Assembly: GCF_003569005.1 (NCBI RefSeq)
Contig: NZ_BCUR01000004.1
Location: 2,557,575 to 2,621,574 of the forward strand
From: Vibrio superstes
Lineage (GTDB): Bacteria > Pseudomonadota > Gammaproteobacteria > Enterobacterales > Vibrionaceae
Direction: 5' to 3'
DNA: 64,000 nt
How positions within the stretch are numbered: position 1 is the stretch's first letter; each line of letters opens with the position of its first letter. Under the pieces are notes generated by a model. It saw nothing but the letters and a program-made list of their open reading frames with translations, searched no databases and was not told the origin of the DNA. Both the position numbers and the translations under genes were made by a program. This document shows, one piece after another, positions 26,874 to 35,309 of this stretch.

Positions 26874-28223
26874 ATGACATCTGATTTCGATAGCAATAAC
26901 TCAGTTGGGAAAATAGACCTTACTATCTACCCAAGAGACAAACACAATATCTCAAGAGAGCATATCAGTGAGAATGCACTCAAGGTATTATATCGATTAC
27001 AAAAAGCTGGATACGATGCGTTTTTAGTAGGCGGTGGCGTTCGCGACCTTCTTTTAGATAAATCGCCCAAAGACTTTGATATCGCTACCAATGCCACTCC
27101 AGAGCAAATCAAACAGTTGTTTCGTAACTGTCGCTTGATTGGCCGTCGCTTTCGACTGGCCCACATCATCTTTGGCCGAGACATTATTGAAGTGGCAACT
27201 TTTCGTGGCCATCATCAAGAGCCTGAAAAACAAACTGCAGTTCAATCTGATGAAGGTATGCTGTTGCGTGATAACGTTTACGGCAGCATAGACGAAGATG
27301 CTGAGCGTCGCGATTTCACTATCAATGCAATGTATTACAACATTGCCGATTACTCTATTCATGACTATGCCAATGGCATGCAGGACTTAAACGAAGGTAT
27401 GGTTCGCCTTATCGGTGATGCAGAGGTTCGCTATCGCGAAGACCCTGTGCGTATGCTTCGTGCTATTCGTTTTGCGTCTAAGTTAGACATGGATATCAGT
27501 TTTGAAACTGCCGATCCAATCAACTATCTTGCGCCTCTGCTTCAGGGGATCCCTGCGGCACGCCTATATGAAGAATCTCTTAAATTGCTTCAATCCGGCC
27601 ACGGTTTAGATACCTACGACCTATTGCGAGAATTTGGCTTGTTTGAGCACTTATTCCCGCAGGTAGCAGAGCTATTTACCGAGGAAGAGAACTCAAAGGC
27701 TGAGCTCATGATTGAGTTGGTACTGGAATCAACAGACCAACGCATTGCTGAAGGCAAGCGAGTCAATCCTGCATTCATGTTTGCGGCTATGTTGTGGTAC
27801 CCGCTCGAGGCTTATGCTGCACGCCTTATGGCTGAGCAAGGCATGAGCGAATACGATGCTATGATGGTTGCTGGTAACCATATCCTTGATGAGCAAGTTC
27901 GTAGCACTGCGATTCCACGTCGCCATACTGCAACCATCCGAGAAGTATGGCAACTGCAGTCTCGCCTAGAGCGCCGCTCTGGTAAGAGAGCCTTCCGCCT
28001 ACTTGAGTTGAACAAATTCCGCGCCGGATTCGACTTCCTTGAGATGCGTGGCGAAGTTGAGCAAGGCGATACTCAAAAGCTAGCTCAGTGGTGGCATACC
28101 TTCCAGCACTCTGGTCGAAACATGCGCCAAGCTATGGTGAATGACCTAGCGAGCGGTGGTAAATCAGGTAGCGCACGTCGTCGTCGACCTGCAAAGAAAA
28201 AACCGAAGAAAACTAATTCATGA
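26874..28223 (+). CDS. pcnB: Poly(A) polymerase I
   Basis: This enzyme adds 3' poly(A) tails that promote RNA decay. The nucleotidyltransferase head has VGGGVRDLLL and the metal-binding KDFDIATNATPEQ, then the RRDFTINAMYYN segment and an Arg/Lys-rich tail (GSARRRRPAKKKPKK) typical of PAP I rather than CCA-adding enzyme. I give ATG 26874 (449 residues). The frame stays open to TTG 26814, which would add 20 residues (MSATLTIALSFLLKKKPTNS); E. coli pcnB is known to use a non-standard start, so the longer form is possible. It overlaps folK by four bases. Confidence 0.93.
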   Translation: MTSDFDSNNSVGKIDLTIYPRDKHNISREHISENALKVLYRLQKAGYDAFLVGGGVRDLLLDKSPKDFDIATNATPEQIKQLFRNCRLIGRRFRLAHIIFGRDIIEVATFRGHHQEPEKQTAVQSDEGMLLRDNVYGSIDEDAERRDFTINAMYYNIADYSIHDYANGMQDLNEGMVRLIGDAEVRYREDPVRMLRAIRFASKLDMDISFETADPINYLAPLLQGIPAARLYEESLKLLQSGHGLDTYDLLREFGLFEHLFPQVAELFTEEENSKAELMIELVLESTDQRIAEGKRVNPAFMFAAMLWYPLEAYAARLMAEQGMSEYDAMMVAGNHILDEQVRSTAIPRRHTATIREVWQLQSRLERRSGKRAFRLLELNKFRAGFDFLEMRGEVEQGDTQKLAQWWHTFQHSGRNMRQAMVNDLASGGKSGSARRRRPAKKKPKKTNS

Positions 28224-28705
28224 TTAATGCGTATATTGCAGTAGGAAGCAATCTTGGTGATCCTGTCGCTCAAGCAAAACAAGCGATAGAGAGCCTCAGA
28301 GACCTTCCTCGCAGCCGTGTTATTCAGGCGTCATCGCTGTATAGCAGCACGCCTATGGGTCCTCAAAACCAGCCCGACTACATTAACGCTGTCGTCAAAA
28401 TAGAAACTGAACTTCAGCCTCTAGAGCTTCTCGATAACACTCAGAAGATAGAGAATGAGCAGGGGCGTGTGCGCAAAGAGGAGCGCTGGGGACCTAGAAC
28501 TCTTGATCTCGACATTATCCTTTATGGCGATGAAACCATCGACCTACCACTCTTAGTGGTGCCTCATTACGGCATGCGGGAACGAGAGTTTGTGCTTTAT
28601 CCTCTTCTCGAAATCGAACCAAATTTAATACTTCCCGACGGAAGTGCACTGTGCAAACTGATCCAGTCCGTGGACAGAAATGGCTTGCAGGTGTGGGACA
28701 AGTAA
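28220..28705 (+). CDS. folK: 2-amino-4-hydroxy-6-hydroxymethyldihydropteridine pyrophosphokinase
   Basis: This 161-residue enzyme of folate synthesis transfers pyrophosphate from ATP to 6-hydroxymethyl-7,8-dihydropterin. The signatures AVGSNLGDP at the N-terminus and RWGPRTLDLDIILYG in the middle are intact. Its ATG overlaps the pcnB stop (ATGA), indicating translational coupling, and panB follows after 31 bp, so pcnB-folK-panB-panC appears to be one transcription unit as in E. coli. Confidence 0.96.
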   Translation: MINAYIAVGSNLGDPVAQAKQAIESLRDLPRSRVIQASSLYSSTPMGPQNQPDYINAVVKIETELQPLELLDNTQKIENEQGRVRKEERWGPRTLDLDIILYGDETIDLPLLVVPHYGMREREFVLYPLLEIEPNLILPDGSALCKLIQSVDRNGLQVWDK

Positions 28706-28736
28706 CCGAGTCCAGCTTCCAGTAAAAGGCATAGAA

Positions 28737-29531
28737 ATGAAAAAAGTAACTATCAACACGCTAATGAAGCTTAAAGAAGAAGGTCGTAAATTTGCTTCTT
28801 CAACCGCTTATGACGCAAGCTTTGCTCAACTATTCGAACAACAAGAAATGCCAGTGCTTCTGGTAGGCGACTCGTTAGGAATGGTACTTCAGGGCAAGCC
28901 AGATACTCTCCCTGTGACCGTTGAAGAGGTCGCTTATCACACTCGCTGTGTACGTGCGGGCAGCCCAAATAGTCTTCTTATGGCTGATATGCCATTCATG
29001 AGTTACGCAACGCCACAGCAAGCCTGCCTAGAAGCGGCCAAGCTGATGCAAGCGGGTGCCAATATGGTCAAACTGGAAGGTGGCTCTTGGCTAGCTGAAA
29101 CAGTACGTATGCTGACAGAGCGTGCAGTACCAGTATGTGCTCACTTAGGGTTAACGCCACAATCTGTAAACATCTTTGGTGGCTTTAAGGTTCAAGGTCG
29201 TGAGCAAGAGCAAGCAGACCAAATGGTTAAAGATGCACTAGAGCTTCAGGCAGCAGGCGCACAAATCATCTTACTCGAATGTATCCCAGCTGAGCTTGCA
29301 GAGCGTATCACTAACGCCTTGAACGTGCCTGTTATTGGTATCGGCACGGGTAATGTGACGGATGGCCAAATTCTCGTTATGCACGATATGTTCGGAATTT
29401 CGGCTAATTACATGCCTAAATTCTCAAAAAACTTCCTAGCTGAAACCGGTGACATGCGCAGCGCAGTAGCAAAATACATCACTGATGTTGAAAGCGGTGC
29501 ATTTCCAGGCCCAGACCACACCATCGCCTAG
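28737..29531 (+). CDS. panB: 3-methyl-2-oxobutanoate hydroxymethyltransferase
   Basis: This 264-residue enzyme performs the first committed step of pantothenate synthesis, adding a hydroxymethyl group to alpha-ketoisovalerate. Metal- and substrate-binding parts are visible: LVGDSLGMVLQG, MADMPFMSY and KLEGG, plus GIGTGNVTDGQILV-MHDM near the end. Start ATG 28737 (MKKVTINTLMKLK) with AAAAGG seven bases upstream; the frame is open further left but that would overlap folK. It is followed two codons later by panC. Confidence 0.96.
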   Translation: MKKVTINTLMKLKEEGRKFASSTAYDASFAQLFEQQEMPVLLVGDSLGMVLQGKPDTLPVTVEEVAYHTRCVRAGSPNSLLMADMPFMSYATPQQACLEAAKLMQAGANMVKLEGGSWLAETVRMLTERAVPVCAHLGLTPQSVNIFGGFKVQGREQEQADQMVKDALELQAAGAQIILLECIPAELAERITNALNVPVIGIGTGNVTDGQILVMHDMFGISANYMPKFSKNFLAETGDMRSAVAKYITDVESGAFPGPDHTIA

Positions 29532-29539
29532 GAGTGAGT

Positions 29540-30391
29540 ATGCTTACAATTGAAAATACTACTCAGCTTCGCGAGCAGATTCGCAGCTATAAGCGTGAAG
29601 GTAAAACCATTGGCTTTGTGCCAACCATGGGTAACTTGCATGAAGGGCACCTAACACTGGTTCGCAAAGCTAAAGAATTAGCCGATGTCGTGGTAGTGAG
29701 CATTTTTGTGAATCCGATGCAGTTTGGTAATCCTGATGACTTGCAGAACTACCCAAGAACAATGGATCAAGACCTTGCCTTGCTGAGAGAATTAGGCACT
29801 GACTTAGTCTTTACTCCAACACCTGAGATCATGTATCCGAAGGGGTTGGATAAGCAGACCTTTGTTAAAGTCCCTCTACTATCAAGCATGCTCGAAGGCG
29901 CTTCGCGTCCAGGTCACTTTCGCGGCGTCGCCACTATCGTGACTAAGCTATTCAACCTAGTGAGCCCTGACGTTGCATGTTTTGGCGAAAAAGACTTTCA
30001 GCAAGTAGCGGTAATTCGTCAAATGGTTGAAGACTTAGCAATGGATATCAATATTGTTCCTGTATCTACGGTACGTGAACAAGACGGTCTTGCTATGAGT
30101 TCTCGCAATAACCGATTAACCGCAGATGAGCGCAAGGTCGCGCCAGCTCTGGCGAAAATCATGCTTGAAATGACTGATAGGATATTACTGGATCCTACGG
30201 ATGCACAGGCTGTTATCGCATTTGGTGTGCAAGCCATTACTGAGGCAGGAATGAAGCCAGATGAGTTATTTATTCGTGATGCTCATACGCTAGAAGAAGT
30301 TACCTCTTCTACCGAAGAAGCCGTTGTACTCGTTGCAGCCTTTCTTGGCGCGGTAAGACTTATCGACAATAAGATTGTTGAACTTAGCTAA
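29540..30391 (+). CDS. panC: Pantothenate synthetase
   Basis: This 283-residue ligase joins pantoate and beta-alanine with ATP. The HIGH-type nucleotide site is PTMGNLHEGH, and the GEKDFQQVAVIRQMV and SSRNNRL segments are conserved. I prefer ATG 29540 (MLTIENTTQLREQIR), placed five bases after AGGAG, over the GTG at 29534 that sits inside that ribosome-binding site. It forms the last gene of the pcnB-folK-panBC run and ends at a strong bidirectional terminator. Confidence 0.96.
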   Translation: MLTIENTTQLREQIRSYKREGKTIGFVPTMGNLHEGHLTLVRKAKELADVVVVSIFVNPMQFGNPDDLQNYPRTMDQDLALLRELGTDLVFTPTPEIMYPKGLDKQTFVKVPLLSSMLEGASRPGHFRGVATIVTKLFNLVSPDVACFGEKDFQQVAVIRQMVEDLAMDINIVPVSTVREQDGLAMSSRNNRLTADERKVAPALAKIMLEMTDRILLDPTDAQAVIAFGVQAITEAGMKPDELFIRDAHTLEEVTSSTEEAVVLVAAFLGAVRLIDNKIVELS

Positions 30392-30408
30392 TTCAACCCA
30401 GCCACTAA

Positions 30409-30433
30409 AAAGGGAGCCTAATTGGCTCCCTTT
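30409..30433. terminator. Bidirectional terminator between panC and yadH
   Basis: AAAGGGAGCC / GGCTCCCTTT is a perfect 10-bp stem with a 5-nt loop TAATT between the convergent genes. The stem sequence is the same as in the dksA terminator at 25676. Confidence 0.88.
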
Positions 30434-30442
30434 GTATATCTG

Positions 30443-31213
30443 CTAGCTTCTTAATCCAATGCCTTTATCGACAAGTCGATACGCGACAGTGAACAGGATA
30501 ACCACAAATAGCGTTAGAACAGTGAACGAGCTGACGATATCCACATCCGACACGCCCAGGAATCCATAGCGGAATGCATTCACCATGTAGACGATTGGAT
30601 TGATCTTAGACACGCCCTGCCAGAATTCAGGCAATAAGCTGATGGAATAGAACACACCGCCTAGGTAGGTCAAGGGTGTCAAGATGAAGGTAGGGATGAT
30701 TGAGATATCATCAAAGGTACCCGCAAACACCGCATTGATCAGGCCACCAAGAGCAAAGACTACTGAAGTCATAAACACGGTTGCAATGATAACGCCCCAA
30801 TGCTGAACCTGAAGATCAACAAAGAACAGGGATACAAAGGTAACGATTGTGCCAACGAGCAACCCTCGAACCACGCCACCCATGACATATCCTGAGATAA
30901 TCACATAGGTAGGCACCGGAGCCACGAGCAACTCCTCAATGTTCTTCTGAAACTTAGAGCTAAAAAATGATGAAGCTACATTCGAGTAAGAGTTGGTAAT
31001 CACGCTCATCATGATTAGGCCTGGAACAATGTATTCCATGTAGCTAAAGCCATTCATCTGTCCAATGCGAGAACCAATCAGATTGCCGAAGATAATGAAA
31101 TACAGTGTCATGGTAATCGCCGGTGGTACAAGGGTTTGTACCCAAATACGCATAAAACGATTAATTTCTTTGCCTAGTAGACTCTTAAAGGCCGTCCAAT
31201 ATACGCCATACAT
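30443..31213 (-). CDS. yadH: ABC-2 type transport permease (YadH)
   Basis: This 256-residue protein has six membrane segments of the ABC-2 family, with the conserved late motif LTPLTYLGGVFYSISLLPEFWQG. It pairs with the YadG ATPase, whose stop overlaps this start (TAATG). The pair is an exporter conserved across gamma-proteobacteria; the substrate is not established. The O-antigen/drug-exporter fold is certain, the cargo unknown. Confidence 0.92.
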   Translation of the reverse strand: MYGVYWTAFKSLLGKEINRFMRIWVQTLVPPAITMTLYFIIFGNLIGSRIGQMNGFSYMEYIVPGLIMMSVITNSYSNVASSFFSSKFQKNIEELLVAPVPTYVIISGYVMGGVVRGLLVGTIVTFVSLFFVDLQVQHWGVIIATVFMTSVVFALGGLINAVFAGTFDDISIIPTFILTPLTYLGGVFYSISLLPEFWQGVSKINPIVYMVNAFRYGFLGVSDVDIVSSFTVLTLFVVILFTVAYRLVDKGIGLRS

Positions 31214-32136
31214 TACTGCTGTTCCTCGGTTTGATCTCTCACGATAGTGACAAATAGCTCTTCAAGACGGTTGGCCTTATTACGCATAGAAAGTACCTTC
31301 ACGCCTGCATCCGTTAACTGTGAAAAAACATGGTTCAGCCCCTGTTCTTTCTTTAATTCAATCTCAAGTGAGCCGTTCACAAGGTGCTGGCTAACTACAT
31401 CATTCAGCGACTGAGGCTGTACCCCTTCCTCGAGATCTAGGATAAAGGTTTCCACCTGCAATTTATTTAGCAGGCTCTTCATACTGGTGTCTTCGATCAA
31501 CTCACCGCGATTAATGATGCCGATATTACGGCACAACATCTCAGCTTCTTCGAGGTAGTGAGTGGTTAAGATAATGGTAATGCCTTCTTTATTGATCTTC
31601 TGCAGGAACTCCCACATAGAGCGCCTTAGCTCGATATCAACACCCGCCGTAGGTTCATCAAGAATAAGTAACTTAGGCTCATGCATCAGAGCGCGAGCTA
31701 TCATTAAGCGACGCTTCATGCCCCCTGATAATGTTCTCGCTCTATCACTGCGCTTATCCCAAAGTTCAAGCTGAGTGAGGTACTTCTTAGCTCTGTCTTT
31801 TGCATCGGCGCGCGATACGCCGTAGTAGCCTGCTTGTTGCAGTACAATTTGCTCAACCGTCTCGAACATGTTGAAGTTGAATTCTTGAGGTACTAAACCC
31901 AGGTTCTGTTTTGCAAGCTCAAGGTCTTTGTCGATATCATGACCGAACACAGCAACCGAACCAGAGGTTTTATTGACCAATGATGAGATAACACCAATAG
32001 TCGTGGACTTCCCTGCTCCGTTAGGGCCTAGCAGTGCATAAAAGTCGCCCTTTTTGACGCTAAGAGACACACCTTTTAGTGCCTCAAAGCCACCTTTGTA
32101 GGTCTTTCGTAGATTTTCTATTTCTAATGCGTACAT
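31213..32136 (-). CDS. yadG: ABC transporter ATP-binding protein (YadG)
   Basis: This 307-residue ATPase of the drug/polysaccharide-export class has Walker A GPNGAGKST, signature LSGGMKRR, Walker B LLILDEPTAGVD and H-loop TTHYLEEAE. A C-terminal extension (about 225-307) follows, as in CcmA/DrrA-like proteins. It is first in the yadG-yadH pair and divergent from the carbonic anhydrase gene with 95 bp between starts, as in E. coli. Confidence 0.93.
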   Translation of the reverse strand: MYALEIENLRKTYKGGFEALKGVSLSVKKGDFYALLGPNGAGKSTTIGVISSLVNKTSGSVAVFGHDIDKDLELAKQNLGLVPQEFNFNMFETVEQIVLQQAGYYGVSRADAKDRAKKYLTQLELWDKRSDRARTLSGGMKRRLMIARALMHEPKLLILDEPTAGVDIELRRSMWEFLQKINKEGITIILTTHYLEEAEMLCRNIGIINRGELIEDTSMKSLLNKLQVETFILDLEEGVQPQSLNDVVSQHLVNGSLEIELKKEQGLNHVFSQLTDAGVKVLSMRNKANRLEELFVTIVRDQTEEQQ

Positions 32137-32176
32137 ATGAAGTTGTTTTCTTAGTGGTTATTTGTCACAAATCCGA

Positions 32177-32204
32177 TTTGATTTGAGCGAATTTTAGGTA
32201 TAGT
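32177..32204 (+). promoter_or_regulatory. Probable sigma-70 promoter of can
   Basis: TTTGAT (32177-32182) and TATAGT (32199-32204) with a 16-bp spacer, 27 bp before the can start; AAAAGGAC supplies the ribosome-binding site. Confidence 0.4.
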
Positions 32205-32231
32205 AACCCAAGATTCAAAAAAGGACTTAAC

Positions 32232-32882
32232 ATGCCAGAAATTAAACAGTTATTTGAGAATAATTCCAAATGGTCAAAATCTCGCACAGCTGATGAGCCT
32301 GAGTACTTTACTACATTGGCGCAGGGACAAAACCCTGATTTCCTATGGATAGGATGCTCTGATAGCCGAGTTCCAGCAGAACGTCTTACTGGGCTTTATT
32401 CTGGAGAGCTATTTGTTCACAGAAACGTAGCAAACCAAGTAATACATACCGATTTAAACTGCTTATCTGTTGTTCAATATGCCGTAGATGTGTTGAAAGT
32501 TAAACACATTATTATTTGTGGCCACTATGGCTGTGGTGGCGTTAATGCCTCTATCGACAATCCTAAGCTAGGCCTTATCAATAACTGGTTGTTGCACATT
32601 CGCGACCTCTACCTAAAGCATCGTGATTACCTTGATGGACTTTCTGAAGAAGAGCGTTCAAATAAGCTTTGCGAAATCAACGTAGCGGGACAAGTACACA
32701 ATCTAGGTCACTCAACCATCATGCAATCTGCATGGGAACGAGGCCAAGAAGTTGAGATACATGGCGTCGTATATGGTATCGGTGATGGCAAGCTAGAAGA
32801 CCTAGGAGTACGTTGCTCAAGCAAAGAAACGCTAGAGGCAAACTTCCCCGTCGCTATGGCGAAGATCCTAAAGCAGGATTAA
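32232..32882 (+). CDS. can: Beta-class carbonic anhydrase
   Basis: This 216-residue enzyme hydrates CO2 to bicarbonate for carboxylating enzymes in the cytosol. Zinc ligands are Cys42 and Asp44 (CSDSRVPAE), His98 and Cys101 (CGHYGCGG), and VHRNVAN is the conserved active-site stretch. Type II (allosteric) beta-enzymes such as E. coli Can share this pattern. It is transcribed alone between its own promoter and terminator. Confidence 0.96.
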   Translation: MPEIKQLFENNSKWSKSRTADEPEYFTTLAQGQNPDFLWIGCSDSRVPAERLTGLYSGELFVHRNVANQVIHTDLNCLSVVQYAVDVLKVKHIIICGHYGCGGVNASIDNPKLGLINNWLLHIRDLYLKHRDYLDGLSEEERSNKLCEINVAGQVHNLGHSTIMQSAWERGQEVEIHGVVYGIGDGKLEDLGVRCSSKETLEANFPVAMAKILKQD

Positions 32883-32901
32883 TCGAGTCCCCATTAAATA
32901 A

Positions 32902-32926
32902 ATACCCGCTCTATGCGGGTATTTTT
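32902..32926 (+). terminator. Rho-independent terminator of can
   Basis: ATACCCGC / GCGGGTAT 8-bp stem, TCTAT loop and trailing TTTT, 19 bp after the stop codon. Confidence 0.88.
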
Positions 32927-32945
32927 CTATCTAGTACTATTAATA

Positions 32946-33473
32946 TTATAACGGTACTACTTTACCAATGTATGGCAGGTTACGATATTTTTGCGCGTAG
33001 TCTATGCCTACACCAACCACAAACTCATCCGGGATCTCAAAGCCAATCCACTTTACATCTACTTTAACTTCTCGGCGAGAAGGCTTATCAAGCAGGGTCG
33101 CGATTTGAATCGAATTAGGCTCACGAATAGATAAGATTTCACACACCTTGCTTAGCGTATTACCCGTATCAATGATGTCTTCCACCAGCAACACATCTTT
33201 GTCTTTAATGTCATCATCAAGGTCTTTCAAGATACGCACATCACGAGAGCTTTCCATGGTGTTGCCATAGCTAGAGGCTGTCATGAAATCAACGCTATGG
33301 TTTACCGTAACTGCGCGAGACAAGTCAGCCATAAAGACAAACGAGCCACGTAGAAGTCCTACCATAACTAGCTCTTCGCTGTCTTTGTAATGCTCGTTAA
33401 TCAATGCACCAAGCTGTTGTACTCGCTCTTGAACCTCTTGTTCAGAGATCATCACTTCTACGGTATGTTTCAT
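32946..33473 (-). CDS. hpt: Hypoxanthine phosphoribosyltransferase
   Basis: This 175-residue purine-salvage enzyme makes IMP (and GMP) from free bases and PRPP. The PRPP-binding motif VLLVEDIIDTGNTLS is intact, as are the GLLRGSFVFMADL and IGFEIPDEFVVG segments. Its promoter must lie in the 210 bp before it, which also carries the lpd terminator. In other vibrios the LuxR/HapR/OpaR quorum-sensing regulator is encoded beside hpt; it is not here. Confidence 0.95.
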   Translation of the reverse strand: MKHTVEVMISEQEVQERVQQLGALINEHYKDSEELVMVGLLRGSFVFMADLSRAVTVNHSVDFMTASSYGNTMESSRDVRILKDLDDDIKDKDVLLVEDIIDTGNTLSKVCEILSIREPNSIQIATLLDKPSRREVKVDVKWIGFEIPDEFVVGVGIDYAQKYRNLPYIGKVVPL

Positions 33474-33626
33474 ACTGTTCTCTCGTTTACTGGACTCGCA
33501 TCAACTATAGCCACCTGTTGCCATACTGTCGCAAAATTTTGCGTTTGAATGGTAAGGCCTTCTCAAAAAAGTCGTTGCGCTTAAAATGGGTGAGCATTGT
33601 AACAAACAATGTTTTGAAACCGAAAA

Positions 33627-33650
33627 AAACCCAGCTAAAAAGCTGGGTTT
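33627..33650 (-). terminator. Terminator of lpd
   Basis: AAACCCAGCT / AGCTGGGTTT 10-bp stem with an AAAA loop; on the minus strand it is followed by a run of T residues. It starts 34 bp beyond the lpd stop and could also end transcripts on the plus strand. Confidence 0.87.
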
Positions 33651-33683
33651 TATTTTCAAACTCATTATTCAGTAAATAAGAAA

Positions 33684-35108
33684 TTACTTCTTCTTCACTG
33701 CTTTCTTGTTTGGAAGATCAGTGATTGAACCTTCAAATACTTCAGCCGCTAGACCAACAGATTCATGCAGTGTTGGGTGAGCATGGATAGTCAGTGCGAT
33801 ATCTTCCGCATCACAACCCATCTCGATAGCTAGACCGATTTCACCAAGAAGCTCACCACCGTTAGTACCCACAACAGCACCACCGATTACGCGATGAGTA
33901 TCTTTGTCGAAGATCATCTTAGTCATGCCGTCAGCACAATCTGATGCGATTGCACGACCAGAAGCTGCCCAAGGGAACGTAGACACTTCGTAGTTAATGC
34001 CTTCCGCTTTCGCTTCTTTCTCTGTCTTACCAACCCACGCCACTTCTGGCTCAGTGTAAGCAATTGAAGGAATAACTTTAGGGTCAAAGTAGTGTTTCTT
34101 ACCAGAGATAACCTCTGCCGCTACGTGACCTTCATGCACACCTTTGTGCGCAAGCATTGGTTGACCAACAACGTCACCGATAGCGTGAATGTGTGGCACG
34201 TTAGTACGCATCTGCTTATCAACATTGATGAAGCCGCGCTCATCAACCTCGATACCCGCTTTTTCAGCGTCGATTAGCGCACCATTAGGCACACGACCGA
34301 TAGCAACAAGAACTGCATCGTAGCGTTCAGCTTCTGCTGGTGCTTTTTTGCCTTCCATTGATACGTAAATACCGTCTTCTTTCGCTTCAACAGCGGTCAC
34401 TTTAGTCTCAAGCATTAGCTTGAACTTGTCTTTGATACGCTTAGTGAAGACTTTAACGATGTCTTTATCTGCTGCTGGGATAACTTGATCAAACATCTCA
34501 ACAACGTCAACTTTAGAACCTAGAGAATGGTATACCGTGCCCATCTCAAGACCGATGATACCACCACCCATGATAAGCAATTTTTCTGGTACTTCATTCA
34601 GCTCTAGTGCATCCGTAGAATCCCAAATACGTGGGTCTTCATGCGGGATGAACGGCAGTTTGATTGGGCGAGAGCCCGCTGCAATGATTGCGTTGTCGAA
34701 GTTAACCGTTGTTGATTCTTCGCCTTCCACTTGGATAGTGTTAGGACCAGTGAATTTACCAAAACCATTCACAACCGTTACTTTACGCATCTTAGCCATG
34801 CCGTTAAGGCCGCCAGTCAGTTGGTCTACAACCTTCTCTTTCCAGATACGGATTTTGCTGATGTCTGTCGTTGGCTCACCAAATACAACACCGTGCTCAG
34901 CCATTGCTTTTGCTTCTTCGATAACTTTAGAAACGTGAAGAAGTGCTTTCGATGGGATACAACCCACGTTCAGACAAACACCACCTAGAGTGCTGTAGCG
35001 TTCAACAAGTACAGTTTCAAGACCTAAGTCTGCGCAGCGGAAAGCGGCAGAGTATCCAGCAGGACCTGAACCCAGTACCACAACTTGGGCTTTAATTTCT
35101 TTGCTCAT
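33684..35108 (-). CDS. lpd: Dihydrolipoyl dehydrogenase (E3)
   Basis: This 474-residue flavoprotein reoxidises dihydrolipoamide for pyruvate and 2-oxoglutarate dehydrogenases and the glycine cleavage system. It has the FAD site VLGSGPAGYSAAFRCADLG, the redox disulfide Cys45/Cys50 in GGVCLNVGCIPSK, an NAD-binding GGGIIGLEMG and the late catalytic HAHPTLHESVGLA. It is third in pdhR-aceE-aceF-lpd but is set off from aceF by 201 bp with a terminator and an inverted repeat, so it likely has its own promoter, in keeping with its use by several complexes. Confidence 0.97.
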   Translation of the reverse strand: MSKEIKAQVVVLGSGPAGYSAAFRCADLGLETVLVERYSTLGGVCLNVGCIPSKALLHVSKVIEEAKAMAEHGVVFGEPTTDISKIRIWKEKVVDQLTGGLNGMAKMRKVTVVNGFGKFTGPNTIQVEGEESTTVNFDNAIIAAGSRPIKLPFIPHEDPRIWDSTDALELNEVPEKLLIMGGGIIGLEMGTVYHSLGSKVDVVEMFDQVIPAADKDIVKVFTKRIKDKFKLMLETKVTAVEAKEDGIYVSMEGKKAPAEAERYDAVLVAIGRVPNGALIDAEKAGIEVDERGFINVDKQMRTNVPHIHAIGDVVGQPMLAHKGVHEGHVAAEVISGKKHYFDPKVIPSIAYTEPEVAWVGKTEKEAKAEGINYEVSTFPWAASGRAIASDCADGMTKMIFDKDTHRVIGGAVVGTNGGELLGEIGLAIEMGCDAEDIALTIHAHPTLHESVGLAAEVFEGSITDLPNKKAVKKK

Positions 35109-35165
35109 TTTGACCTCTTGTAGTCATTATCCCTAACAGGCTAATTGGGTATTTGCGTCACCCCA

Positions 35166-35183
35166 GTTTACAAACTTGTAAAC
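35166..35183. promoter_or_regulatory. Perfect 8+8 inverted repeat upstream of lpd (unknown operator)
   Basis: GTTTACAA-AC-TTGTAAAC lies 58 bp before the lpd start codon. No coding region covers it and no T-run follows, so it resembles a dimeric-regulator site rather than a terminator. I cannot assign a protein to it. Confidence 0.45.
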
Positions 35184-35282
35184 TAAGAGAAAACTAATTC
35201 CATTTAGGCTGTGAGCTATACAACAATTCGGCGATACTTTATCTCAAGTCGCGCCCAATCTTGTTAAATATTTGCGACAAAA

Positions 35283-35302
35283 AGCAGCTCTTGCGAGCTG
35301 CT
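35283..35302 (-). terminator. Terminator/attenuator between aceF and lpd
   Basis: AGCAGCTC / GAGCTGCT 8-bp stem with a TTGC loop, 8 bp beyond the aceF stop; on the minus strand it runs into TTTT. It would reduce lpd transcription from the pdhR promoter. Confidence 0.75.
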
Positions 35303-35309
35303 CTATTTT

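Noticed and set aside
33404..33679. 91-codon plus-strand frame in the hpt-lpd gap, considered as a regulator remnant
   Set aside because: No TetR helix-turn-helix or HapR-like residues; it begins inside hpt antisense and contains the lpd terminator.
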